64,000 bases of DNA from an uncultured Oscillospiraceae bacterium (GTDB lineage: Bacteria > Bacillota > Clostridia > Oscillospirales > Oscillospiraceae). Within the stretch, counting starts at the first letter, position 1, and the number at the start of each line of letters is the position of its first letter. A program made the position numbers and the translations under genes. Below, one piece after another: positions 11,019 through 20,016 of the stretch. The DNA lies in NCBI GenBank assembly GCA_934655875.1, contig CAKUHB010000003.1, positions 73,843 through 137,842 on the forward strand, in the 5' to 3' direction. The notes beneath the pieces were generated by a model, which did not search any database, had not been told where the DNA came from, and worked only from the letters and a program-made list of their open reading frames with translations.

Positions 11019-12011
11019 TTATTCTGTTATGGCCTGCTGCTCCAGGCCGATGCGGATGGCGGTGCCGTGATCCGGGACGGATTCGGCAGTGATCGTATGG
11101 CCGAGCTTTGCGCAGACGCGGCGGCAGAGATACAGTCCGAGACCGCTGGCCTTCTGGTCGCTGCGGCCGTTGTAGCCGGTGAAGCCCTTTTCAAAGATCC
11201 GGGGCAGATCCTCCGGTGCAATGCCGATGCCGGTGTCGCGGATGACGAGCGTTCTGGGCGCTTCCAGCGAGATGGTGATGCTGCCCTCGCGCGTATATTT
11301 GAGCGCGTTGGAAAGGACCTGCTCCACGACGAACCCCAGCCATTTTTCATCCGTCACGCACGACACGTCCAGCGGCATATACTCCAGCTTCAGCCTGCGC
11401 GTAATAAACTCGCCCGCAAAGCGCCGGATCGCAGCGCGGACGATCTCGTCCAGATCACAGCTGCGCAGCACAAGATCACTCCCGCCGTCAAGCCGGATAT
11501 AGACCATGACCATCTCCACATACTGCTCGATCCGCGAAAGCTCCTGCAAGAGCCTGCGCGAGCGGGCGGAATCCTCCGCCTGCAAGGAAAGGCGCATGGA
11601 AGCGATGGGCGTTTTGATCTGGTGCGCCCAGAGCGTATAATAGTCGGCCATGTCCTGATACCGGCCGGTCATCTGCGTGAGAAGCTGGCTCTGCTGGCTG
11701 CACAGGGCGGCGGTCAGCGCGGCATAGTCCTTCTCGGCGATCTCCGGCGACGGCGGCAGCTCCTGCGGCAGAACCGGCAGCTGCCGCAGAAGAATTTGCA
11801 GCGTCTCGTGCCGGGCGCGGACGGCGCGGAAATCCAGAAGCAGCAGCCCCAGCCCCAGCGCAAGACACAGAGCCGCCGGATACCACACCGCCTTGACCGG
11901 CAGATGGTACAGCCGGAACGACACCGCAAACAATGCGGCAAACAGCAAAAACGCAGCCAGCACCATGCGCCTGCTGCGCAGATACCGGAAAAACAAACGC
12001 ACCGTCTTCAT
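11019..12011 (-). CDS. Sensor histidine kinase, BceS-like (intramembrane-sensing)
   Basis: Membrane histidine kinase of 330 aa with two helices near residues 17-32 and 43-60 and almost no extracellular loop, the layout of intramembrane-sensing kinases for cell-wall antibiotics. The H-box is WAHQIKTPIASMRL with phospho-acceptor His130. The N-box contains Asn235 (EQVLSNALKYT), the G1 box is DTGIGI (259-264) and G2 is SGLGLYL. It overlaps the response regulator gene by 4 bp and is translated after it. The BceAB transporter that usually accompanies and activates such kinases is not adjacent. Confidence 0.9.
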   Translation of the reverse strand: MKTVRLFFRYLRSRRMVLAAFLLFAALFAVSFRLYHLPVKAVWYPAALCLALGLGLLLLDFRAVRARHETLQILLRQLPVLPQELPPSPEIAEKDYAALTAALCSQQSQLLTQMTGRYQDMADYYTLWAHQIKTPIASMRLSLQAEDSARSRRLLQELSRIEQYVEMVMVYIRLDGGSDLVLRSCDLDEIVRAAIRRFAGEFITRRLKLEYMPLDVSCVTDEKWLGFVVEQVLSNALKYTREGSITISLEAPRTLVIRDTGIGIAPEDLPRIFEKGFTGYNGRSDQKASGLGLYLCRRVCAKLGHTITAESVPDHGTAIRIGLEQQAITE

Positions 12012-12679
12012 TCGATCAGATACCCCGCGCCGATCTTTGTCGTGATGAACCCCTCCAGCCCGGCCGCGTCCAGCTTGCGCCGCAGCCGCGTCATGTTGAC
12101 CGACAGCGTGTTTTCATCCACAAAGCTGTCCGTCTGCCAGAGCGTCTCCATCAGCTTCTCCCGGCTGACGATCGTGCCCTTCTGCTGCAAAAGTGTATAG
12201 AGGATCCGGTATTCGTTCTTCGACAGCGGCAGCCGTCCGCCTTCCGTGAGCAGCGACTGGTCGCCCGTCTGTAAGACCGCGCCCCGGTGCGACAGCGCCG
12301 GCGCCGCCGGCGCAAAGTCATACGTCCGGCGCAGAAGCGCCTGCACCTTCGCCGTCAGAACCTCCAGATCAAAGGGCTTGGCGATAAAATCATCCGCGCC
12401 CATGTTCATCGCCATGACGATATTCATGTTCTCCGACGCCGACGAGAGGAAAATGACCGGCACCTGCGAGATCTTGCGGATCTGCGTGCACCAGTGGTAG
12501 CCATTAAAAAACGGGAGCGAGATATCCAGCAGCACCAGCTGCGGGTCAAAGGCGGCAAACTCCTCCATGACCGCGCGGAAATTCTGCGCGCTGCGCGCGT
12601 CCAGCTCCCACTGGCGCAGATGCGCGCAGACGGCCTGCGCAATGCCGGGGTCGTCCTCTACGACAAAGATCCGATACAT
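12008..12679 (-). CDS. Response regulator, OmpR/PhoB family (BceR-like)
   Basis: DNA-binding partner of the downstream kinase. The 223-aa protein has a receiver domain with the acidic pair in VVEDD, phospho-acceptor Asp52 (LVLLDISLPFFNG) and a conserved Lys near 102. A winged-helix domain (about 125-223) contains RRKLDAAGLEGFITTKIGAGYLIE. First gene of the two-gene operon, with its own promoter. Targets cannot be inferred here because no transporter genes flank it. Confidence 0.92.
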   Translation of the reverse strand: MYRIFVVEDDPGIAQAVCAHLRQWELDARSAQNFRAVMEEFAAFDPQLVLLDISLPFFNGYHWCTQIRKISQVPVIFLSSASENMNIVMAMNMGADDFIAKPFDLEVLTAKVQALLRRTYDFAPAAPALSHRGAVLQTGDQSLLTEGGRLPLSKNEYRILYTLLQQKGTIVSREKLMETLWQTDSFVDENTLSVNMTRLRRKLDAAGLEGFITTKIGAGYLIE

Positions 12680-12708
12680 GCTGTCCCAACTCCCTTCTAT
12701 TGGGTTTC

Positions 12709-12737
12709 AGTATAGCACATCTGCGGGCATACCGCAA
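12709..12737 (-). promoter_or_regulatory. Sigma-A-type promoter of the two-component operon
   Basis: Reverse strand reads TTGCGG (12732-12737), a 17-bp spacer and TATACT (12709-12714), 30 bp upstream of the response regulator start. Confidence 0.7.
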
Positions 12738-12778
12738 GAAAAGGCGATTTCCCCCTTTCTTTATCGTGCAAAATCGTG

Positions 12779-12784
12779 TATACT
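12779..12784 (+). promoter_or_regulatory. -10 element upstream of lepB
   Basis: TATACT lies 43 bp before the lepB start. The matching -35 region (TTTCTT at 12756-12761) is weak. Probably the promoter for the lepB-rbgA-rnhB-yraN cluster. Confidence 0.45.
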
Positions 12785-12826
12785 ATTTTTAACTTTACGC
12801 TTCCGCCGAAACGGGGGATTTTTTCA

Positions 12827-13480
12827 ATGGATCAGGAAGAACAGAAGAACCAGCTGCCGGAGGAGGCAGCGCAGGAACAACAGCAGCCGAAGGGCTATGA
12901 AGCCTATCTCAGTCTGTACGATCTCGTGCGGCTGCTGGCGGTCATTACACTTATTTTTGTTTTCTTTTTCCGGCTGGTCGGCGTGGACGGCAGCTCCATG
13001 TATCCGACGCTGGTCGACCGGGATTATCTGGTGCTGGAGAGCAATTTCCTGTACCGCGACGTGAAGCAGGGCGACGTGGTCGTCCTGTATACGCCGCCGT
13101 TCTCCGAGAATGACGAGCTGATCGTCAAGCGCGTCATTGCCGCCGGCGGCCAGACGGTCGATATCGACTTTGACACCGGCACGGTCTATGTGGACGGCGC
13201 GGCACTGGACGAGAGCTATACCTTCGAGCCGACGTATGAGAGCTTTGCCGGCTACGGGCAGGCGCTCTCCTACCCGCTGACGGTGCCGGAGGGCAGTATT
13301 TTCGTCATGGGCGACAACCGCAACCACTCCCGTGACAGCCGCGACGCAAGCGTCGGCTGCGTGAGCGAGGACGCGATTCTGGGTAAAGTCCTCATCGTCC
13401 TTGTCCCGGGGCGGCAGACGAATGAATACGGTGAGATCACCGGCGGCCGCGCATGGAGCAGATTCGGAGCAGTATCATGA
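12827..13480 (+). CDS. lepB: Signal peptidase I
   Basis: Cleaves signal peptides of exported proteins at the outer face of the membrane. The 217-aa protein has a charged Gln/Glu-rich N-terminus, a single transmembrane helix (about 34-52), and the S26 boxes: DGSSMYPTL with catalytic Ser57, LIVKRVIAAGG with catalytic Lys101, and MGDNRNHSRDSR. The start at 12827 is chosen as the first ATG after the promoter; its ribosome site, ACGGGGGAT, is weak. The end overlaps rbgA by 4 bp. Confidence 0.92.
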   Translation: MDQEEQKNQLPEEAAQEQQQPKGYEAYLSLYDLVRLLAVITLIFVFFFRLVGVDGSSMYPTLVDRDYLVLESNFLYRDVKQGDVVVLYTPPFSENDELIVKRVIAAGGQTVDIDFDTGTVYVDGAALDESYTFEPTYESFAGYGQALSYPLTVPEGSIFVMGDNRNHSRDSRDASVGCVSEDAILGKVLIVLVPGRQTNEYGEITGGRAWSRFGAVS

Positions 13481-14361
13481 AGCAGGAAACGAGCAGAAGC
13501 GAAACAAGCATGAATATCCAGTGGTATCCGGGCCACATGACCAAGACGCGCCGGATGATCGAAGCGGACGTGAAGCTGGTCGACGCGGTGTGCGAGATTC
13601 TGGACGCGCGCATCCCCATGGCCAGCCGTAACCCGGACATCGACGCCATCTGCGGCAGCAAGCCCCGGATGATCATTCTCAACCGCATCGACATGGCGGA
13701 TCCCGCCATGACAAAGCGCTGGGCGGAGCATTTCCGCGCGAAGGGCTACAGCGTTTTGCAGACCGACTGCAAGACGAAAAAGGGCATTTCCGGCTTTGTC
13801 CCGGCCGTGCGGGAGCTGCTGGCGAAAAAGCTGGCGCGCTACGCGGAAAAGGGACAGGTCGGCAGGCCGCTCAAGCTGATGATCGTCGGCATCCCGAACG
13901 TAGGCAAGTCGACCTTTATCAATCAGGTAGCTGGGCGCAAGGGTGCCAAGGCGGAGAACCGCCCCGGCGTCACCCGCGGCAAGCAGTGGATCACGGTCGA
14001 TCAGGGACTGCTGCTGCTCGACACGCCGGGCATCCTGTGGCCGAAGTTTGAGGATCCGGAGGTCGGCATGCGTCTGGCCTATACGGGCGCGGTCAAGGAG
14101 GACGTCATCGATACCGAGACGCTGGCCTGCCATTTTATCGCGCTGCTGGCAAAGTATTATCCCCAGACGCTTCTCGAGCGCTATAAGCTCGAAGCGCCGG
14201 AGGACGCGGACGGATACGAGCTTCTCCAGCTGGCCGGAAAGAAGCGCGGCTATCTCGTCTCCGGCGGCGAGGTCAACACCGAGCGCATGGCCAAGGCGCT
14301 CATGGACGATTACCGCAGCGGCAAGCTGGGGCAGCTCACGCTGGAAGCGCCGGAGGACTGA
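13477..14361 (+). CDS. rbgA: Ribosome biogenesis GTPase RbgA (YlqF)
   Basis: Circularly permuted GTPase that assists late 50S subunit assembly. The permuted motif order is visible: NRID (G4) comes first, then GIPNVGKSTFIN (G1), a threonine in RPGVTRG (G2) and DTPG (G3), followed by a C-terminal RNA-binding region. I chose the ATG at 13477, which overlaps the lepB stop (ATGA) with GGAG about 9 bases upstream. An internal ATG at 13510, starting at NIQWYPGHM, is the usual family start and also possible. rnhB follows after 6 bp. Confidence 0.92.
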   Translation: MKQETSRSETSMNIQWYPGHMTKTRRMIEADVKLVDAVCEILDARIPMASRNPDIDAICGSKPRMIILNRIDMADPAMTKRWAEHFRAKGYSVLQTDCKTKKGISGFVPAVRELLAKKLARYAEKGQVGRPLKLMIVGIPNVGKSTFINQVAGRKGAKAENRPGVTRGKQWITVDQGLLLLDTPGILWPKFEDPEVGMRLAYTGAVKEDVIDTETLACHFIALLAKYYPQTLLERYKLEAPEDADGYELLQLAGKKRGYLVSGGEVNTERMAKALMDDYRSGKLGQLTLEAPED

Positions 14362-14367
14362 AGCGAT

Positions 14368-14988
14368 ATGAAAAACGAACAACCCACCGATCTGTGGGTC
14401 TATGAACGAGAAGCGTTCGCAGACGGCGTGAAGCTGGTCTGCGGTGTGGACGAAGCCGGCCGCGGGCCGCTGGCCGGGCCGGTGTGCGCGGCAGCGGTCA
14501 TTCTGCCGCCGGAGCTTGTGATCCCCGGTCTTAACGACTCGAAAAAGCTGACCGACAAAAAGCGGCGCGAGCTGTATGACGTCATCACAGCCGAAGCCGT
14601 GAGCTACGGCATCGCGTTCGCAAGCGAGAAGGAGATCGACGAGATCAACATTTTGCAGGCCACGTTCCTCGCCATGGCGCGCGCCATGGAAAAGTTAACC
14701 CCGCAGCCGGAGCTTGCGCTCATCGACGGCAACCGCGCCAGAGACTTCGGCCTGCCCGTCCGGACGATCGTGAAGGGCGACAGTCTGTCTGCATCCATTG
14801 CCGCCGCGTCGATCCTCGCCAAGGTCACGCGGGACCGGCTCATGGAGCAATATGACGAAGCTTACCCGCAGTACGGCTTCGCCGTCCACAAGGGCTACGG
14901 CACGAAGCGGCACTATGAAGCGTTGCGGGAATTTGGCCCCAGCCCCATCCACCGGATGACATTTTTGAAAAAATTCTATGAGACCTAG
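14368..14988 (+). CDS. rnhB: Ribonuclease HII
   Basis: Removes ribonucleotides from RNA-DNA hybrids. The 206-aa protein shows GVDEAGRGPLAGPV (first catalytic Asp/Glu pair), LNDSKKLT, and the LIDGN segment with the central Asp. The C-terminal HKGYGTKRHYEAL followed by SPIHRMTF is typical of type 2 enzymes. The lepB-rbgA-rnhB-yraN arrangement is common in Gram-positive bacteria. Its 3' end overlaps yraN by 11 bp. Confidence 0.95.
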   Translation: MKNEQPTDLWVYEREAFADGVKLVCGVDEAGRGPLAGPVCAAAVILPPELVIPGLNDSKKLTDKKRRELYDVITAEAVSYGIAFASEKEIDEINILQATFLAMARAMEKLTPQPELALIDGNRARDFGLPVRTIVKGDSLSASIAAASILAKVTRDRLMEQYDEAYPQYGFAVHKGYGTKRHYEALREFGPSPIHRMTFLKKFYET

Positions 14989-15340
14989 AGATCTGCTCGG
15001 CCCGTGGGGCGAAGCGCTCGCCGCGGACTATCTGCGGAAAAAGGGCTGCCGGATCGAAGCCATGAACTACCGCACGCGGCTGGGCGAGATCGATATTATC
15101 GCCGCGAACCGCCGGTATCTCATCTTCTGCGAGGTCAAGCTCCGCAAAACAGCGGATTTCGCCGCCGCGCGGGAGTTTGTCGACGCGCGCAAGCAGCAGC
15201 GTCTGCGCACCACGGCGCTGGTCTATCTGTCGCAGCACGAGACCACTTTGCAGCCGCGCTTTGACGTGATCGAGATTTACGCTCCGGACGGCACGGCGAC
15301 GAAAAAGCCGCAGATCAACCATATGGAGGATGCGTTTTGA
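14978..15340 (+). CDS. YraN family protein (UPF0102)
   Basis: Small protein of 120 aa with the restriction-endonuclease-like fold predicted for this family. Visible motifs are GEALAADYLRKKGC, RLGEIDIIA and LIFCEVKLRK, which form the E-D-ExK-type active-site pattern. Its biochemical role is not established. It overlaps rnhB upstream and shares a 4-bp TTGA overlap with the dipeptidase gene downstream. Confidence 0.88.
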   Translation: MRPRDLLGPWGEALAADYLRKKGCRIEAMNYRTRLGEIDIIAANRRYLIFCEVKLRKTADFAAAREFVDARKQQRLRTTALVYLSQHETTLQPRFDVIEIYAPDGTATKKPQINHMEDAF

Positions 15341-16275
15341 AAAAATACCGCGTATTTGACGGCCACTGCGACACGGCCATCGAGCTGTGGCAGCAGGAGC
15401 AGAGCCTGCGCAGAAATTCGCTTGCCGTCTCGCTCGAGCGGGCGGAAAAACTGGATGGCTATGCGCAGTTTTTCGCGTTCTGCACCGCATGGCTCAAGAC
15501 CAGAATGCCCCATACGGAGCATTTTGCCCGCGCGCTGGATTACTTCACAGAGCAGCTGCGCGAAAATGAAGACAGGATCACGCTCTGCCGCACCATGCGG
15601 GAAGCGGACGCCGCCATGGCGGCGGGCAAGACCGCCGCGTTTCTCGCCATTGAGGGCGCAGAAGCCGTCCGCGAGGATCCGGGGCTTCTGGAAGCGGCCT
15701 ATGAAAAGGGCGTGCGGATGGTCTCGCTCGTGTGGAACCTGCCGAACGGCCTTTCCGGCTCCTGCCAGACCGGCGAGGGGCTGAGCGAAAAGGGAAAGGA
15801 CTTTTTCCGCCGCGCGCAGCGGCTCGGCATGCTCGTGGACGTGAGCCATGTGTCAGAAAAAGGCTTCTGGGACATGGCGGAGCTGGCGGAACGGCCGATC
15901 GTGGCCAGCCACTCCGATGCCTTTGCCGTCTGCCCGCACCCGCGCAACCTGACGGATGCGCAGTTCCGCGCGATCTGCGATCTTGGCGGGACGGTGGGGC
16001 TGAACCTCTACGGGCCGTTCCTGACACAGGAGAAATCGCCGACGCTGGACGATCTGCGCCGCCATCTCGATCATTTTCTTACGCTTGGCGGCGAGGGGCA
16101 TCTCGCCCTCGGCGCGGATCTCGACGGCTGCGATCGCTTGCCGGAGGGCTTCGCGGCGCTGGATGATTATAATACGCTCGGTGAGTATCTGGAAGCTGCC
16201 GGATATGCCGGGGAAACCATACAGAATCTGTTCTGCAATTCTCTACGAAAGGTCGTAACCACATGCATTATGTAA
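15337..16275 (+). CDS. Membrane dipeptidase, peptidase family M19
   Basis: Zinc-dependent dipeptidase (renal dipeptidase family), 312 aa, with no signal peptide and therefore likely cytosolic. Metal ligands are in FDGHCDT (HxD near the N-terminus), the glutamate in FLAIEGAEAV, and the histidines in LVDVSHVSEKGF and IVASHSDAF. The start is TTG at 15337, supported by GGAGGA 6 bases upstream and by the ATGA-like overlap with yraN. It overlaps thrC by 13 bp. Confidence 0.88.
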   Translation: MKKYRVFDGHCDTAIELWQQEQSLRRNSLAVSLERAEKLDGYAQFFAFCTAWLKTRMPHTEHFARALDYFTEQLRENEDRITLCRTMREADAAMAAGKTAAFLAIEGAEAVREDPGLLEAAYEKGVRMVSLVWNLPNGLSGSCQTGEGLSEKGKDFFRRAQRLGMLVDVSHVSEKGFWDMAELAERPIVASHSDAFAVCPHPRNLTDAQFRAICDLGGTVGLNLYGPFLTQEKSPTLDDLRRHLDHFLTLGGEGHLALGADLDGCDRLPEGFAALDDYNTLGEYLEAAGYAGETIQNLFCNSLRKVVTTCIM

Positions 16276-17747
16276 GCACAAGAGACGCTGCGCGCCGTCT
16301 GACGGCCAGCGAAGCCATTGTTGAAGGTCTCAGCCGCGACGGCGGCCTGTATCTGCCGGAGCAGATCCCGCAGATCACCCTCGCACAGATCGAAGCGCTC
16401 GCAAAGCTGCCGTACCCGCAGCGCGCGGCGAAGCTCATGAAGCTGTATCTGGACGAATTTACCGAAGAAGAGCTGCTCGGCTTTGCCGAAAAGGCCTACG
16501 GCCCGGAAAAATTCGATACCCCGGCGGCTGCGCCCGTCGTGAATCCCGAGGAGGGCGTCTATGTGCAGGAACTTTGGCACGGGCCGACGTGCGCGTTCAA
16601 GGATATGGCCCTGCAGATGCTGCCGTATCTGCTGACCGCGTCTTTGCGGAAGACCGGCGAGGAGAAGACGGTCTGCATTCTCGTCGCGACCTCCGGCGAT
16701 ACCGGCAAGGCCGCGCTCGAGGGCTTCCGCGACGTTGACCGCACAAAGATCCTCGTCTTCTACCCCGACGGCGGCGTGTCGGACATGCAGAAGCTGCAAA
16801 TGGTCACGCAGGAGGGCAGCAACGTCGGCGTGTGCGCCGTCCGCGGCAACTTTGACGATGCCCAGACCGGCGTCAAGCGCATCTTCTCCGACGAAGCGCT
16901 CCGCGAAGAACTGGCCGCGCGCGGCTATTTCCTCTCGTCCGCCAACTCGATCAACTGGGGCAGAGTCCTGCCGCAGATCGTCTATTACGTCTCGTCCTAC
17001 TGCGATCTTCTCTCCTCCGGCGCGATCACAGCCGGGCAGAAGATCAACGTCTGCGTGCCGACCGGCAACTTCGGCAACATTCTGGCGGGCTTCTATGCAA
17101 AGAAAATGGGCGTGCCGATCGCGAAGCTGATCTGCGCGTCGAATGAAAATAACGTCCTGACGGACTTCATCAAAACCGGCACCTATGACCGCAACCGTCC
17201 GTTCTACCAGACATCTTCGCCATCCATGGACATTCTGATCTCGTCGAACCTCGAGCGGCTGCTGCGCCTGCTGTCCGGCTCGGACGAAGCGGTGCGCGGC
17301 TACATGAAGAGCCTTTCCGAGACCGGGAAATACACCGTCTCGGAGCCGATCCTCCGGGCCATTCAGGCTGAGTTCGCCTGCGGCTTCTGCACCGATGCCC
17401 AGGGCGCGGAGACGATCGGAAAGCTGTTCCGCGAGAAGCATTACCTCCTCGACACGCACACCGCCGTCGCCTATACCGTCCTGAACGCCTACCGCGCCGC
17501 AAGCGGCGACCGGACGCCGACCGTGATTGAATCCACGGCCAGCCCCTTTAAGTTCTGCGCAAGCGTCCTGGACGCACTCGGCGTGACGCAGCACCGACCC
17601 GGCACGCAGATCCTTGCCCAGCTGACCGAAGTGACCGGCCGGCCGGCACCCGGCCCGCTGGCCGCGCTCGCGGGCAAGGCCGTCCGCTTCGACGAGGTCG
17701 CGGGCCGCGCCGACATGCGGCAGGTCGTGACGGAGTTTTTGCGCTGA
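16263..17747 (+). CDS. thrC: Threonine synthase
   Basis: PLP enzyme converting O-phosphohomoserine to threonine. At 494 aa it is the long (E. coli/yeast-like) type. It has the N-terminal STRD segment, SRDGGLYLP, the PLP-lysine motif HGPTCAFKDMALQ with Lys113, and ATSGDTGKAAL for phosphate and cofactor binding. GNFGNILAGFYAK is in the middle. No T-box or leader attenuator precedes it, since it lies inside a gene cluster. One base overlaps the next gene. Confidence 0.95.
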   Translation: MHYVSTRDAARRLTASEAIVEGLSRDGGLYLPEQIPQITLAQIEALAKLPYPQRAAKLMKLYLDEFTEEELLGFAEKAYGPEKFDTPAAAPVVNPEEGVYVQELWHGPTCAFKDMALQMLPYLLTASLRKTGEEKTVCILVATSGDTGKAALEGFRDVDRTKILVFYPDGGVSDMQKLQMVTQEGSNVGVCAVRGNFDDAQTGVKRIFSDEALREELAARGYFLSSANSINWGRVLPQIVYYVSSYCDLLSSGAITAGQKINVCVPTGNFGNILAGFYAKKMGVPIAKLICASNENNVLTDFIKTGTYDRNRPFYQTSSPSMDILISSNLERLLRLLSGSDEAVRGYMKSLSETGKYTVSEPILRAIQAEFACGFCTDAQGAETIGKLFREKHYLLDTHTAVAYTVLNAYRAASGDRTPTVIESTASPFKFCASVLDALGVTQHRPGTQILAQLTEVTGRPAPGPLAALAGKAVRFDEVAGRADMRQVVTEFLR

Positions 17748-18436
17748 TGGCTCTGTACGCGATCGGAGATCTGCACCTGTCGCTGGGGCCGGCCGACAAG
17801 CCGATGGACGTCTTCGGCGGCCGGTGGGAGGGCTATGTCGACAAGCTCCGCGAAAATCTGCGCGTGATCGGGCCGGAGGACACAACGGTCCTGCTCGGCG
17901 ATCTCAGCTGGGCGATGAGTCTTCCCGACGCAAAGGAGGATTTCGCGTTCATAAACGCCATCCCCGGCCGGAAGATCATCCTGAAGGGCAACCACGACTA
18001 CTGGTGGACGACGCTGCGCGCCTTTGACCGCTTCTGCGAGGAACATCACTTCCCGGATTTTCACGTCCTGCACAACTCCTGCTTTTTCTACGGCGATCTT
18101 GCCCTGTGCGGCACGCGCGGATGGTCGTATGACGCACAGAAGGAGGGCGGACACGACGAGAAGATCTTCCTGCGGGAGCTTGGACGGCTGGAGCGCTCGC
18201 TGCAGCTGGCGGGCGACCGGGAAAAATATTGCTTTTTGCACTATCCGCCGCGCTACCGCGGCTACACGTGCCCGCAGATCCTGGAGCTGTTTGCGCGCTA
18301 CGGCGTGACACGCTGCTATTACGGCCATCTGCACGCCGAGAGCATCCGGCTGTCGCTCGAGGACACGTATCAGGGCGTGCAGTACCGGCTGGTTTCAGCG
18401 GATTTCGTTGATTTCCGTCCGCAGCGGATCGGATGA
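17747..18436 (+). CDS. Metallophosphoesterase
   Basis: Calcineurin-like phosphoesterase of 229 aa. The metal-binding blocks are in order: GDLHLS (D-x-H), VLLGDLSW (GD), LKGNHDYWW (GNH[D/E]), LHYPPRY and YYGHLHAES (GHxH). The substrate is unknown. Its ATG overlaps the thrC TGA by one base, so translation is coupled, though a functional link to threonine synthesis is not implied. Confidence 0.85.
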   Translation: MALYAIGDLHLSLGPADKPMDVFGGRWEGYVDKLRENLRVIGPEDTTVLLGDLSWAMSLPDAKEDFAFINAIPGRKIILKGNHDYWWTTLRAFDRFCEEHHFPDFHVLHNSCFFYGDLALCGTRGWSYDAQKEGGHDEKIFLRELGRLERSLQLAGDREKYCFLHYPPRYRGYTCPQILELFARYGVTRCYYGHLHAESIRLSLEDTYQGVQYRLVSADFVDFRPQRIG

Positions 18437-18496
18437 CCGGAAAGAATTTGAATTTTTTCTGAATTTGCATAAAAACCTGAAAAAACAGTGGATTTC

Positions 18497-18517
18497 TTGA
18501 CAAGAGTTTGTTAGAAT
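18497..18517 (+). promoter_or_regulatory. Candidate promoter region of tig
   Basis: Contains an exact TTGACA (18497-18502) and an extended -10-like TGTTAGAAT ending at 18517. The two are only 9 bp apart and cannot belong to one promoter. The extended -10 alone, or a poor -35 near 18490, is likely used. Confidence 0.35.
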
Positions 18518-18585
18518 AGAACGGATTCAAATGAGAATGGTGAATTACGGCCATTTGGCCGCACCGCATAGGAGGAAAAACCACA

Positions 18586-19950
18586 ATGAACGTTAAAAAC
18601 GTAGAGAAAGAAAACGGCTCCGCGAAGGTCACAGTCGAGATTGCCAAGGACGAGTTCCAGTCCGCTCTGGACAAGGCGTATGCCAAGATCCGCAAGGACA
18701 TCATGATCCCCGGCTTCCGCAAGGGCAAGGCTCCGCGCAAGTTCGTCGAGCGGATGTACGGCTCGCAGGTGTTCTATGAAGACGCCGTCAACGAGATCTT
18801 CCCCGAGATTTATAAGGAGGCCATCACCGACCAGCAGATCAAGGCTGTCGGCCAGCCCTCCATTACCGATATGCAGACCCCCGAGGACGGCAGCGTCGTT
18901 CTGACCGTCTCCACGGAGCTGTACCCCGAGGTCACCCTCGGCGAGTACAAGGGCATCGAAGTCCCCAAGGAGACCGTCTCCATCTCCAAGGCCGAGGTCG
19001 ACGCAGAGCTGGGCCGCATGCAGGACCGCAACGCCCGCATCGAGACCGTTGACCGCGAAGCGAAGACCGGCGACACCGTCGTTCTGGACTTTGACGGCTA
19101 TGTCGACGGCAAGCCCTTCCAGGGCGGCAAGGCCGAGGGCTATACCCTGACGCTCGGCTCCGGCGCGTTCATCCCCGGCTTCGAGGATCAGCTGGTCGGT
19201 CTCAAGGCCGGCGAAGAGAAGGACGTCGAGGTCACCTTCCCCGAGAACTACACCAAGGAGCTGGCCGGCAAGGCCGCGACCTTCAAGTGCAAGATCCACG
19301 AGGTCAAGGAGACCATCAAGCCCGAGTTGGACGATGAGTTCGCCAAGGACGTCTCCGAATACGACACGCTGGCTGCCCTCAAGAAGAGCATCAAGGCCGA
19401 TCTTGCCAAGAAGCGTCAGGAGACGGTCGACCGCGACTTCGAAAACGAAGCTGTCGTCATGGCCGGCAACAACATGACCTGCAGCATCCCCGCCTGCATG
19501 ATCGACGAGCAGGTCGACAAGCACCTCGAGCAGTTTGCCTATCAGCTGCAGTCTCAGGGCATGAAGATGGAAGACTACATGAAGATGATCGGCGGCGACA
19601 TCAAGGGCATGCGTGACTCCATGCGCCCGATGGCCGAGCAGACCGTCCGCAGCAACATCCTTCTGAGCGAGATCGTCAACCAGGAGAACATCGAGGTCTC
19701 CGACGAGGAAGTCGAAGAAGAGCTGAAGAAGATGGCCGAGCAGTACAAGATGGAGCTCGACAAGATCAAGGAAATGGTCGATCTCGACGCTGTCAAGTCC
19801 GACCTCAAGGGCCGCAAGGCTGTCAAGCTGATCGTCGACAACGCAAAGCCCGTCGAAAAGGAAAAGGAAAAGAAGACGGCCAAGAAGGCTGCCAAGAAGG
19901 AAGAAGCCGAGGAAGCTCCCGCAGAAGAAGCGCCCAAGACTGAGGAATAA
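18586..19950 (+). CDS. tig: Trigger factor
   Basis: Ribosome-bound chaperone and peptidyl-prolyl isomerase. The 454-aa protein has the ribosome-binding N-domain with the signature GFRKGKAPRKF, the FKBP-like PPIase domain (about 150-245, TGDTVVLDFDGYVDG), and the long helical C-domain. The last 35 residues are an extra Lys/Glu/Ala-rich low-complexity tail beyond the usual end. AGGAGG lies ahead of the ATG. It leads the tig-clpP-clpX-lon-engB protein quality-control cluster. Confidence 0.95.
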   Translation: MNVKNVEKENGSAKVTVEIAKDEFQSALDKAYAKIRKDIMIPGFRKGKAPRKFVERMYGSQVFYEDAVNEIFPEIYKEAITDQQIKAVGQPSITDMQTPEDGSVVLTVSTELYPEVTLGEYKGIEVPKETVSISKAEVDAELGRMQDRNARIETVDREAKTGDTVVLDFDGYVDGKPFQGGKAEGYTLTLGSGAFIPGFEDQLVGLKAGEEKDVEVTFPENYTKELAGKAATFKCKIHEVKETIKPELDDEFAKDVSEYDTLAALKKSIKADLAKKRQETVDRDFENEAVVMAGNNMTCSIPACMIDEQVDKHLEQFAYQLQSQGMKMEDYMKMIGGDIKGMRDSMRPMAEQTVRSNILLSEIVNQENIEVSDEEVEEELKKMAEQYKMELDKIKEMVDLDAVKSDLKGRKAVKLIVDNAKPVEKEKEKKTAKKAAKKEEAEEAPAEEAPKTEE

Positions 19951-20016
19951 TTCTCCAACCGGCTGGGTAGAATCCTACAGCCAACCTGACATCCGTCTGA
20001 AAGGAGAATCCCAATT

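Noticed and set aside
18497..18517. TTGACA paired with TAGAAT as a complete tig promoter
   Set aside because: Only 9 bp separate them; reported instead as an uncertain region.
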